A stretch of DNA of 9,545 nucleotides from an uncultured Pseudomonadota bacterium (GCA_937958295.1 CALFEY010000001.1:1-9545); one strand, 5' to 3'. Shown: positions 1 through 6,042, counted from the first letter of the stretch. Notes: a model not told the origin generated them from the letters alone. Translations and numbers: made by a program.

Positions 1-405
1 CTGCAGGAAGCCGGGGGCGTCCCGGTCGGCCGTGGTCCATGTGGCCACCACGCCGATGCGGGCGTCGCTCTCCGCGCACCGACAGAGGCGATCGAACCAC
101 CCGTCCGCGAGGCGCACGCGAGGATCGACGAGGACGACATCCGCGTGGCCGGCCTCGCGTGCGACCGCGAGCGCGGCGACGATGCCGCGGCCACTCGCGC
201 GCAGCCACACGCACTCCGCGCCCGCGCTTGCGGCCAGGCGCTTGCGCAGGAAGCCCTGGCGCAGCTCGGTCATCGCGTCGTCCACGAGCAGCAGGCGATA
301 CGGCCGCCGGCTGCCGCGAAGCTGTGCGATCAACGCGGACACTTCGGCCTCCGCCCCGCCGAGCGGCACCACCACGTCCACGAAGTCGCTCGCGCGCTTG
401 GCCAT
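1..405 (-). CDS. Glycosyltransferase family 2-like protein (N-terminal part, cut by window edge)
   Basis: Only the first 135 residues are present; the frame is still open at base 1. The visible part looks like the start of a GT-A (GT2-type) fold: a first beta strand VDVVVPLGG (residues 9-17), LLLVDDA (38-44), and DVVLVDPRVRLADGWFDRL (89-107), which corresponds to the usual 'vvlLNsDt.v..gWldrl' region. By family, such proteins transfer a sugar from a nucleotide-sugar donor, here probably to the polysaccharide handled by the adjacent Wzm/Wzt exporter (inference). Some hallmark positions are altered: the DXD-like site reads D-P-R and the usual VPVYN/G reads VPLGG, so activity is uncertain. I chose the ATG at 405, which has GGA six bases upstream. 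An in-frame ATG at 438 would add 11 residues and overlap the wzt stop (428-430) by 11 bases. Either start implies co-transcription with wzt. Confidence 0.7.
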   Translation of the reverse strand, partial: MAKRASDFVDVVVPLGGAEAEVSALIAQLRGSRRPYRLLLVDDAMTELRQGFLRKRLAASAGAECVWLRASGRGIVAALAVAREAGHADVVLVDPRVRLADGWFDRLCRCAESDARIGVVATWTTADRDAPGFLQ

Positions 406-427
406 TCGTGGTCCGAAGCGCCGCGCG

Positions 428-1726
428 CTACCGGTCATTCCAGCGGTGCGCCAGCCGCACGAAACCCATCTCGCGCGAGTCTCCGGTCACCACCAGCGGA
501 CGCTCCACGTGATCGAAGAGGCGCACCCCTTCCGGATCCAGGGCGTGCGCCCGCACGAAGTACTTCCCGGGCAGGAGCGGCAGCGCGGGCAGCGACACCG
601 AGAAGGCGAAGCGATCCGCGGACACGCGCGTCGGCGCAACGCCGTCCATGTCCGTGGCCACGCCATACACCGGCGTGCCGTCCGCACGCACGATGCCCAC
701 GAGCACCACCGGCACGCGGCCATCGGGGGAATAGACCTCACCGGCGATCCACAGGTCGGCGCCCTGCGCCATCACGTCCGCCGGGCCGATGTCGAGCGAC
801 TGCACGGCGTATACGCCGGTGCTCGCGGCCACGCGCGGGTCGATGGGGGTCTTGGCGCGCGCCGATTTTTCCTCGTGGAAGGCGAGGTAGGCCTGTGTCA
901 CGTCCATGGCCGCGCCGTATTGCACGACCTCTCCCGTGCGCAGCCACAGAGCATGCCGACAGAGCTTCTGGATGTGATACATGCTGTGCGAGCAGAGCAG
1001 GAGCGTGCCGCCGTCGGCGAGGTAATCCTCCATCCAGGCGATGCACTTCTTCTGGAAGGACTCGTCGCCGACGGCAAGGACTTCATCGGTGATGAGGATG
1101 TGCGGGCGCAGCGCGGTCGCCACCGCGAAGCCCAGCCGCACCACCATCCCCGACGAGTAGTGCTTGATCGGATCGTGGATGTGATCGCCGATGTCCGCGA
1201 AGGCGATGATCTCTTCGCGCTTGGCATCGATCTCGTCCGGCGACAGTCCCAGCAGGGCGGCTGCGAGATCGATATTGGCAAGACCGGTGTAATCGGGATG
1301 GAAGCCCGAGCCGAGCTCCAGCAGCGCGCCCACGCGGCCGTTCACGGTCACGCGGCCGCGCGTGGGCGGGATCACGCCCGCCACGATCTTGAGGAGCGTG
1401 GACTTGCCCGCGCCGTTCTCCCCGATCACGCCGAGCGAGGCCCCCGGCTGCAGCGAGAACGTGACGTCGTCGAGCGCGCGATACACGTTGGCGGCGCCGT
1501 GGCCGCGCAAGAGATCCCACACCAGTCGCAGCTGGCCGCCACGGCTGTCCACTTTCGCGTAGTCCTTGCCCACGTGATCGAGCGCGAGGAGCGGCGCACG
1601 ACGGCCCGGCGCAGCGGCCGCCGTCGCGGGGCTGCCCGCACCGCCCCCGTCCGGCCCTGCATTCACAGGACTTGCTTCGTGGCTCCCGCCCCCGAGCCCA
1701 GCCTTGGGCGGGCTTGCCGGGCTCAT
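428..1726 (-). CDS. wzt: Wzt-type ABC transporter ATP-binding protein for polysaccharide/O-antigen export
   Basis: This 432-residue cytoplasmic ATPase should power export of a lipid-linked polysaccharide through the Wzm pore encoded just upstream. Visible ATPase motifs are Walker A GENGAGKST (102-110), ABC signature YSSGM (190-194), Walker B with catalytic Glu in ILITDEVLAVGD (210-221) and the switch histidine in CSHSM (His247). The nucleotide-binding domain is of the CPR/O-antigen subfamily (GRVGALLELGSGFHPDYTG, 129-148). Residues from about 305 to 425 form a C-terminal beta-rich region like the Wzt C-terminal domain, which in O9a/O8-type exporters recognises the chain terminus; here this suggests a specific glycan but does not identify it. 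The start overlaps the wzm stop as ATGA (1723-1726), the usual coupled arrangement. Residues 1-46 are a Gly/Pro/Ala-rich, low-complexity extension not typical of the family; an in-frame GTG at codon 21 is an alternative start. Confidence 0.93.
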   Translation of the reverse strand: MSPASPPKAGLGGGSHEASPVNAGPDGGGAGSPATAAAAPGRRAPLLALDHVGKDYAKVDSRGGQLRLVWDLLRGHGAANVYRALDDVTFSLQPGASLGVIGENGAGKSTLLKIVAGVIPPTRGRVTVNGRVGALLELGSGFHPDYTGLANIDLAAALLGLSPDEIDAKREEIIAFADIGDHIHDPIKHYSSGMVVRLGFAVATALRPHILITDEVLAVGDESFQKKCIAWMEDYLADGGTLLLCSHSMYHIQKLCRHALWLRTGEVVQYGAAMDVTQAYLAFHEEKSARAKTPIDPRVAASTGVYAVQSLDIGPADVMAQGADLWIAGEVYSPDGRVPVVLVGIVRADGTPVYGVATDMDGVAPTRVSADRFAFSVSLPALPLLPGKYFVRAHALDPEGVRLFDHVERPLVVTGDSREMGFVRLAHRWNDR

Positions 1727-2541
1727 ACGAAGTCCTCGAAGTGCGGTGAGAGCCGGCGGAACACCCAGCGGCCTGCAAAGAACAGGGCGAGCGCCACGAC
1801 GACGGCGACCGCATCTGCCCAGTGCAGCGCAAGGTTGCCGTTGAGCAGGGCGTCACGCAGGCGCCCCACGAGCCAACTGAACGGATTGAGCGCCACCCAA
1901 GGCCGGATCGCCTCCGGGACCAGGTTGAGCGGGTACAGGATGGGCGTGAGGTACATGAGGATCATGAGCCCGGGCATCAGCACGTGCTCGACGTCGCGCA
2001 CGAAGACCTGAAGCGCTGCGAAGAAAAGGGTGACGCCGATCACGCCGATGGCCAACACGATCCACAGTGGGATCGCGATCAGCAGGCCGGACAGGTGCAA
2101 GGGCTCGCCGTAGATCACGAGCGCGACGATCACGGCGAGATAGCCCGCAAACTGCAGGAGCAGCGTGGCGCACACCGACGCGTACACCACGAGCTCGTGC
2201 GGAAACGCCACCTTGCGGATGAGCCCCGCGTAGTTGCCGAGGCTCGTGGCGCCGCGCTGGATCCCCTCCTGCGCCGCCAGCCACGGCCACAATGCCACCG
2301 CCACGAAGGCGAGGAAGCTCTCGTTGCCGAATCGCTGCGTCTTGAAGATCGTGGTGAAGACGAAGTGGTAGACGACGAGCAGCACCAGCGGATGCACGAA
2401 TGCCCAGGCGAGGCCCGTAATGCTGCCGAGGTAGCGCGTGAAGAGCTCGCGCCGGAGGAAGTTGGCGAAGAGCGCGCGGTCGCGGACCCCGGCGGAGGGC
2501 GCGGGGACGACGCTGCCGCGCGCGGAGGTGGCCTGGGGCAT
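1723..2541 (-). CDS. wzm: Wzm-type ABC-2 permease for polysaccharide/O-antigen export
   Basis: The product is a 272-residue inner-membrane permease that, with Wzt, forms the channel moving a lipid-linked polysaccharide to the periplasmic face. About six hydrophobic segments can be seen (roughly residues 43-64, 74-94, 118-145, 152-180, 187-205 and 242-261). An ABC-2 type signature, RDVEHVLMPGLMILMYLTPI (182-201), precedes the fifth-sixth segment region. The N-terminal amphipathic stretch RDRALFANFLRRELFTRYLGS (20-40) matches the family's usual 'll..l..rel..ryrgS.lG..W' start. Length is normal for the family (about 260-275). I start at the ATG at 2541, although its best purine-rich site (GGAG) is about 13 bases away. 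The open frame extends to 2634, but those 31 extra residues are Arg-rich, overlap the end of the parvulin gene and lie outside the family. The gap to the parvulin stop is 46 bp, so the two are probably co-transcribed. Confidence 0.92.
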   Translation of the reverse strand: MPQATSARGSVVPAPSAGVRDRALFANFLRRELFTRYLGSITGLAWAFVHPLVLLVVYHFVFTTIFKTQRFGNESFLAFVAVALWPWLAAQEGIQRGATSLGNYAGLIRKVAFPHELVVYASVCATLLLQFAGYLAVIVALVIYGEPLHLSGLLIAIPLWIVLAIGVIGVTLFFAALQVFVRDVEHVLMPGLMILMYLTPILYPLNLVPEAIRPWVALNPFSWLVGRLRDALLNGNLALHWADAVAVVVALALFFAGRWVFRRLSPHFEDFV

Positions 2542-2587
2542 GCGCGCGAGGATACTCCGCGAAACGGTGGGACCCGTCTGCGGGTGT

Positions 2588-3583
2588 CTACTTCGACGGC
2601 GGAACCGCCGAGGACTGGCCGGCTTCCTGGGCACGGCGGATCGCTTCGCGATCGACCTTCGGGGTCAGCGCCTGCACGGCGGCCTCGTTCACGGCCGTCT
2701 TGGGGTCGCTGCGGATCGCGGCGATAGCGGCGTCGCGCTTCTCGTCGACGTAGCGCCGCTTGAGGTCGGCGAGGATCTTCTCGCGGACCTCGGCGTAAGG
2801 CGGCAGCGTTCCCGGTCGCTTATCGTCCATTCGGATGATGTGCCAGCCGTAGGCGGAGAGCACCGGGGGCGACAGGTCGCCCGGCTTCTGCAACGCGAAG
2901 GCGGCGGACCCGAAGGCGGGATCCATTTGCTTCTCCGCGAACCAGCCAAGTTGGCCGCCCGCCTGGCCCGACGCGGGATCGTCGGAGAGCTCGCGGGCGA
3001 GCGCGGCGAAGTCAGCCCCCGCCACCAGCTTCGCGCGCGTCTCCTCCGCCTTGCGACGGGCCTCGGCGGAGGTGTTCTTCTTCGTCGTGTCGAAAAGGAT
3101 ATGCGAGGCGCTGACCTGCGCCGGCGTGGTGTAGGCCGCCTTGTCCACGAGGTACAGCTCACGGGCACGGGATTCGTAGCGGGCGAGGTTGGAGTCGAAC
3201 TCCGCTGCGGCGGCGCGCTCGACGGCGTCCACCTCCATTGCGGCGAGCAGGCGATCCACCTCGAGGGCGATGCGCGCGGCATTCTCGGGCGGCGCATCGA
3301 GCTTGGCCTCGCGCGCCCGGGTAGCGAGCGATTTCTGGACCAGCATGCGCACCAGCAGATCATTCACGCGGCGTGGATTGCTGCCGAAGCCTTCGCGCAT
3401 GTCCGCGGGCAGCTTCGTGAGCTCGGCGTCGTACTCGCGCCGGGTAACGGACGCCAGGCTATTGGAAATGAGGACCGTGTCGGGCGCCTGCACGATGTAC
3501 TGCGCGTGCGCGGGGGGTGTGGCAAGGGCGAGCGTCCCCAGGACGAGCGCCAGGAAGCGGGAGAGGAAACGGAGTAGCGGCAT
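2588..3583 (-). CDS. Periplasmic parvulin-type peptidyl-prolyl cis-trans isomerase (SurA/PrsA-like)
   Basis: This 331-residue exported foldase catalyses proline isomerisation and probably chaperones periplasmic or outer-membrane proteins. A Sec signal peptide (MPLLRFLSRFLALVLGTLAL, then ATPPAHA) should be cut after Ala27. Residues 35-150 are helical and charged, like the SurA N-terminal chaperone region. The parvulin domain covers about 155-255: ASHILF with His161, a GADFAALARELSDDPAS stretch (189-205), GGQLGWFAEKQMDPAFGSAA (209-228) with Met220 and Phe224, and YGWHIIRMDD with His248. Only one rotamase domain is present, whereas E. coli SurA has two. The tail (256-331) is helical and charged. 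The start ATG at 3583 has only a weak ribosome site (GTGG). A strong terminator lies 54-85 bases upstream and no convincing promoter fits between. Downstream, wzm follows after 46 bp. A secreted foldase at the head of a polysaccharide export set is unusual; its client is not evident. Confidence 0.9.
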   Translation of the reverse strand: MPLLRFLSRFLALVLGTLALATPPAHAQYIVQAPDTVLISNSLASVTRREYDAELTKLPADMREGFGSNPRRVNDLLVRMLVQKSLATRAREAKLDAPPENAARIALEVDRLLAAMEVDAVERAAAAEFDSNLARYESRARELYLVDKAAYTTPAQVSASHILFDTTKKNTSAEARRKAEETRAKLVAGADFAALARELSDDPASGQAGGQLGWFAEKQMDPAFGSAAFALQKPGDLSPPVLSAYGWHIIRMDDKRPGTLPPYAEVREKILADLKRRYVDEKRDAAIAAIRSDPKTAVNEAAVQALTPKVDREAIRRAQEAGQSSAVPPSK

Positions 3584-3636
3584 GGATTACCACAGGTCGC
3601 CGCATGCCGGTCGGATACGACGAGGCTGCCTGCATG

Positions 3637-3668
3637 AAGAAAAAGGGGCGAGGATTGCTCCTCGCCCC
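3637..3668 (-). terminator. Strong intrinsic terminator after the 493-residue secreted protein gene
   Basis: On the minus strand a perfect 10-bp stem GGGGCGAGGA/TCCTCGCCCC (arms 3659-3668 and 3645-3654, four-base loop) is followed at once by TTTTTCTT (3644-3637). It lies 25 bases past the stop codon of the gene at 3693-5174. It works only in the minus direction, since no T run follows on the plus strand. It separates that gene from the downstream parvulin gene. Confidence 0.93.
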
Positions 3669-3692
3669 GGAGTACTGCGAGATGCGAACCGA

Positions 3693-5174
3693 TTACGGCG
3701 CGATGCTCTTCGTGAACTTGTGGTTGAAGTTGCCACCGTAGTTCGACTGGATGGCGGTACCACCGCTCGTGAGCGTGCCGTTCTCGAACACCGTGGCGGA
3801 GAAGCCGATGACCGGCAGACCGTTGAAGGTGGTGGAGAGCGTGGCGATCGTGCCGCCCGTACGCGTGTTGAACACCGTGGAGCCCGGGCCGACGAGTTGA
3901 TGACGGCTGCCCGAGGTCAGCGGGAAGTTCAGCGCGACCCAGCCGTTCACGAAGTCGGTCTTGACGGCCGAGAAATTCTTCGAACCGAAGACCGTCGACG
4001 CGGACGGGGTGGACGCCGACTGCGGGTAGATGTACGAAATCACGTTCGCTTCCCAGCACAGCGAGTCCGTCTGGGTCGGCGGCGGCGGCGAGAACGACGA
4101 TTGCGAGACGATCGTGCGCTCTTCGCGGTCGTACTGCGTCAGGAGCACTTCGTCGCAAGAGCCGCTGGCGGTGAAGTTGCTTTGGAACAGCTTCTGCGCC
4201 ACGCCCGTGCCGGCGAACACGTATTCGCGCTTGGTCGGGAACGTCACAACCCAGTCCGTGCTCGACTTCGTGCTCACGTCGAGAACGAATTCGTTGAAGA
4301 CGTTGTTGTGCATGATGACCGCGGACACCGGGTCAACCGGGTTGCCCGGGGGCAGCGACGGCCAGCCCGTGGTGACGTACACGTTGAAGCCAGCCACCGT
4401 GACCGAGGTCTTGGGGTTGACGAACGCGAGCGTCGGGCGGATGTCGCCGGCGGGGAACCACAGCTTCGTGGTGGAGAAGCCGTCGAGGGCCGTGGGGTCG
4501 TAGCCGAAGTCTTCGCCCTTGAGGACGTTGATCAGCGTCATCGAGCCGAACAGGCCGCCCGAGCCCGGCACCGTGTTGGTGTCGGCAGTGGGTTCGACCA
4601 GCGCGGATTCCGTGCAAGGCGGAACGCCGTTCACGTGGGTGGCAGCCGTGGCCGTGGAGCCGACGACGTCGCCCATTTCGATGATTTCGACGTAGCCTTC
4701 ACGCGTACGGTCGAGCGACGTGCCGCCCTTGTCGTCGTTGCTACCCGTGTAGGCGTAGTTCACGAACGTGGTCGGCGAGGCGGAGCTCGTGGAGACCTTG
4801 GGGATCGTGCAGGACTTGTCCGCGGTGAAGATGCCCGCGCCGTCGGTCGTCGGGATGATGGCCGTCGTCCAGACGTCCTTCGCCGACAGGTACAAGTTGA
4901 AGTCGAGGACTTCGCGCGAGTTCTTGCCTTCGAGGAAGCGGACCTTGACCGCCTTCGCCGAGCCGGTCGAGTTCACGACCGACAGGAGCGAGTTGTAAGC
5001 GGCGTCGGAGCCAACCAGACCCGTGGGAACCACGCGGACGGTGTAGTACGGATAGATCAGGACTTGACCCAGACCTTCCGGGTTGACCGACACCGCTTGC
5101 GCGACCCCAGTCGCGCCCAGCGCGCCCAGTCCCGCGAGAGCGGCGTACAGCGACTTGTGTTTGAACGTATTCAT
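3693..5174 (-). CDS. Secreted protein of unknown function, probably abundant surface or extracellular protein
   Basis: I cannot assign a function. The 493-residue product has a Sec signal peptide (positively charged MNTFKHK, hydrophobic 8-24, cut after AQA at residue 27). The mature part is rich in Thr, Ser, Gly, Val and Asn with alternating hydrophobic patterns, suggesting an all-beta exported protein. The N-terminal block GLGQVLIYPYYTV (34-46), then SLLSVVNST (62-70), KAVKVRFLEGKNSREVLDFN (74-93) and LYLSAKDVWTTAI (94-106), resembles uncharacterised proteobacterial secreted proteins I have seen annotated only as hypothetical. Four cysteines (122, 187, 340, 373) could form two disulfides. 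There is no PEP-CTERM, LPXTG or lipobox, no transmembrane segment after the signal and no terminal Phe typical of porins. The start ATG has AAAAGGAGT (5186-5194) upstream, with a 12-base spacing from GGAG. A good promoter (5238-5266) and a strong terminator (3637-3668) make it a one-gene, probably highly expressed unit. Confidence 0.85.
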   Translation of the reverse strand: MNTFKHKSLYAALAGLGALGATGVAQAVSVNPEGLGQVLIYPYYTVRVVPTGLVGSDAAYNSLLSVVNSTGSAKAVKVRFLEGKNSREVLDFNLYLSAKDVWTTAIIPTTDGAGIFTADKSCTIPKVSTSSASPTTFVNYAYTGSNDDKGGTSLDRTREGYVEIIEMGDVVGSTATAATHVNGVPPCTESALVEPTADTNTVPGSGGLFGSMTLINVLKGEDFGYDPTALDGFSTTKLWFPAGDIRPTLAFVNPKTSVTVAGFNVYVTTGWPSLPPGNPVDPVSAVIMHNNVFNEFVLDVSTKSSTDWVVTFPTKREYVFAGTGVAQKLFQSNFTASGSCDEVLLTQYDREERTIVSQSSFSPPPPTQTDSLCWEANVISYIYPQSASTPSASTVFGSKNFSAVKTDFVNGWVALNFPLTSGSRHQLVGPGSTVFNTRTGGTIATLSTTFNGLPVIGFSATVFENGTLTSGGTAIQSNYGGNFNHKFTKSIAP

Positions 5175-5185
5175 AGTGGGTGATG

Positions 5186-5194
5186 ACTCCTTTT
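5186..5194 (-). promoter_or_regulatory. Strong Shine-Dalgarno of the 493-residue secreted protein gene
   Basis: AAAAGGAGT on the minus strand fits the anti-Shine-Dalgarno well. The distance from GGAG to the ATG at 5174 is 12 bases, longer than the usual 5-9. No nearer in-frame start exists, and the signal peptide begins properly at this ATG. Confidence 0.75.
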
Positions 5195-5237
5195 AATTGC
5201 CGTTTGACGTGATCGGTTTCGGACCAACAGCACGCGA

Positions 5238-5266
5238 ATCTTATTACAGGCTACCTTCGATTTCAA
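5238..5266 (-). promoter_or_regulatory. Sigma70-type promoter of the 493-residue secreted protein gene
   Basis: On the minus strand the -35 is TTGAAA (5266-5261), the spacer is exactly 17 bp and the -10 is TAAGAT (5243-5238). This gives 5 of 6 and 4 of 6 consensus matches. Transcription would start near 5231, giving a leader of about 57 nt to the ATG at 5174. The region is AT-rich relative to its surroundings. Confidence 0.7.
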
Positions 5267-5276
5267 ACGAATCGAA
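5256..5276. promoter_or_regulatory. Operator-like perfect inverted repeat over the -35 box
   Basis: The plus strand reads TTCGATT (5256-5262), a 7-base spacer, then AATCGAA (5270-5276): two perfect 7-base arms whose centres are 14 bp apart. The -35 hexamer (5261-5266) lies inside. A further TCGAA half element follows at 5279-5283, seven bases after the one at 5272-5276. Position and symmetry suit a repressor or activator dimer site; the protein is unknown. Confidence 0.45.
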
Positions 5277-5281
5277 CCTCG

Positions 5282-5314
5282 AAAACGTCGCGGACTGTGG
5301 ATTTTCCGCAACGT
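5282..5314 (-). terminator. Candidate intrinsic terminator after the lipoprotein gene
   Basis: On the minus strand ACGTTGCGGA (5314-5305) pairs with TCCGCGACGT (5294-5285), with one T-G wobble and a 10-base loop. It is followed by a short T run (TTTT, 5285-5282, the first T being part of the stem). It lies 43 bases past the lipoprotein stop and just before the next gene's promoter. The stem and T run are modest, so termination may be partial. Confidence 0.5.
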
Positions 5315-5357
5315 CTCAAACCGGCGACACCTATCTTTTCCACGACTTTTTTGCCTT

Positions 5358-5909
5358 TTACCGGCCGTAGACGTACCACGCCTGGGCGCCGTCGACGATC
5401 CACGATTCGCTCACGGGGGTCACGATCCCCTTCATCTTCTGGTGGTCGTACGTGAGCATCAGGCTCACGGTACAGGCGTCCCCGTCGCAGACGACCGAGT
5501 TGATCTTGATCTCCCGGAAGGCATTTCGGCGGGTATTGAGCTTGTAGCGGTCGAGGGACGTGACCTCCCGCGATCCGGGGCTCATGTAGAGGTAAGCCCC
5601 GTCCAGGTCGTCCTTGATGAGGAGGTTCCAGCGCTCGGTAGCACGGCGAGTGACGAGGGCCTGCTTGGCCTCGGGCGTGGTGGGGGCGGCGCCCGGGGCC
5701 GTGACGGTCGCGGCCGGCTTGGGCCTGTCGCCGCCAGGCGTGGTGGCGCAGGCCGCCAATCCCAGCAACACCACTGTCGCCAGAACCCGACATCCGTGTC
5801 GGGTAACAGCGACGGTAATCGGCGAAATGGCGTGAAAATCGAAAAATCTGCTGAAAACCATCAATCTGCAACCGCCTTCCATGGAGCTATAGAGGGGATG
5901 AAAGTGCAC
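5358..5909 (-). CDS. Small outer-membrane-type lipoprotein, possible NTF2-like fold, function unknown
   Basis: The 183-residue product carries a lipoprotein signal: hydrophobic VLATVVLLG (42-50) then lipobox LAAC with Cys54, followed by Ala, which favours outer-membrane sorting. A Pro/Ala/Thr-rich linker (56-80) leads to a compact domain (about 81-183). It has an early helix with RATERWNLLIKDDLDGAYLY (89-108), then SPGSREVTSLDRYKLN, then alternating strands ending in SWIVDGAQAWYVYGR. This layout resembles NTF2/SnoaL-like domains (inference). Cys141 and Cys146 could form a disulfide. The GTG start at 5909 has a strong GGGAGG five bases upstream and lies about 29 nt from the predicted transcript start, but gives an unusually long signal (53 residues before Cys). 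The in-frame ATG at 5861 gives a more usual 37 and is a real alternative. The gene has its own promoter and follows gspD, so a link to secretion is possible but unproven. Confidence 0.8.
   Translation of the reverse strand: MHFHPLYSSMEGGCRLMVFSRFFDFHAISPITVAVTRHGCRVLATVVLLGLAACATTPGGDRPKPAATVTAPGAAPTTPEAKQALVTRRATERWNLLIKDDLDGAYLYMSPGSREVTSLDRYKLNTRRNAFREIKINSVVCDGDACTVSLMLTYDHQKMKGIVTPVSESWIVDGAQAWYVYGR
5785..5804. repeat. Perfect 8-bp hairpin inside the lipoprotein signal-peptide coding region
   Basis: ACCCGACA (5785-5792) and TGTCGGGT (5797-5804) are exact reverse complements around a four-base loop. In the mRNA this would form a stable stem just before the codons for the hydrophobic core and lipobox. 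It could slow ribosomes there or be chance in GC-rich coding DNA. Confidence 0.5.
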
Positions 5910-5944
5910 CCCATCCTCCCCTGCCGGACCTTGCCCGGCCCGCG

Positions 5945-5973
5945 AATATATAGAAGCAAGGGGGTGGAGTCAA
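5945..5973 (-). promoter_or_regulatory. Sigma70-type promoter of the lipoprotein gene
   Basis: On the minus strand the -35 is TTGACT (5973-5968), the spacer is 17 bp and the -10 is TATATT (5950-5945), each matching 5 of 6 consensus bases. Transcription should begin near 5938, about 29 nt before the GTG start at 5909. It sits directly downstream of the gspD terminator hairpin, so the lipoprotein gene is a separate unit. Confidence 0.78.
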
Positions 5974-5983
5974 CGCAAAGCGA

Positions 5984-6012
5984 CGCCGGCCGGAGCGAGG
6001 CTCCCGCCGGCG
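5984..6012 (-). terminator. GC-rich hairpin ending the type II secretion operon
   Basis: Arms 6012-6000 and 5996-5984 pair over 13 positions with a single G-G mismatch and a three-base loop, 30 bases past the gspD stop. The following minus-strand bases are TCGCTTTGCG, so the T run is weak. The stem is very stable, and I take it as a probable terminator or 3' stabilising structure. Confidence 0.6.
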
Positions 6013-6042
6013 AAATTCCCGCACAACCGCATGTTTACCCCG

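Noticed and set aside
32..2011. 659-codon plus-strand frame opposite the glycosyltransferase-like gene, wzt and wzm
   Set aside because: It is antisense to three genes with recognisable motifs and has no motif of its own.
2572..2585. Small hairpin ACCCG-TCTG-CGGGT between the parvulin gene and wzm as a terminator
   Set aside because: The stem is only 5 bp with no T run, and the 46-bp spacing looks like an operon gap.
2542..2634. Longer start for wzm at 2634
   Set aside because: The extra 31 residues are Arg-rich, overlap the end of the parvulin gene in another frame and do not belong to the ABC-2 permease family.
3604..3635. Separated repeats CATGC/GCATG before the parvulin gene as an operator
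   Set aside because: The arms are only five bases and 22 bases apart, which is too short and distant to be more than chance.
3693..3780. Sorting signal (PEP-CTERM or similar) at the end of the 493-residue secreted protein
   Set aside because: The C-terminus is FNHKFTKSIAP without a PEP motif, transmembrane helix or basic tail.
3189..5183. 664-codon plus-strand frame across the parvulin and the 493-residue secreted protein genes
   Set aside because: The composition (Arg/Gly/Val/Asp/Glu) is typical of antisense translation, it spans two real minus-strand genes and their terminator, and no ribosome site or domain supports it.
5263..5871. Alternative minus-strand frame overlapping the lipoprotein gene and its downstream region
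   Set aside because: It runs through the candidate terminator and into the next gene's promoter, has Arg/Gly/Pro-rich shadow composition and lacks a ribosome site.
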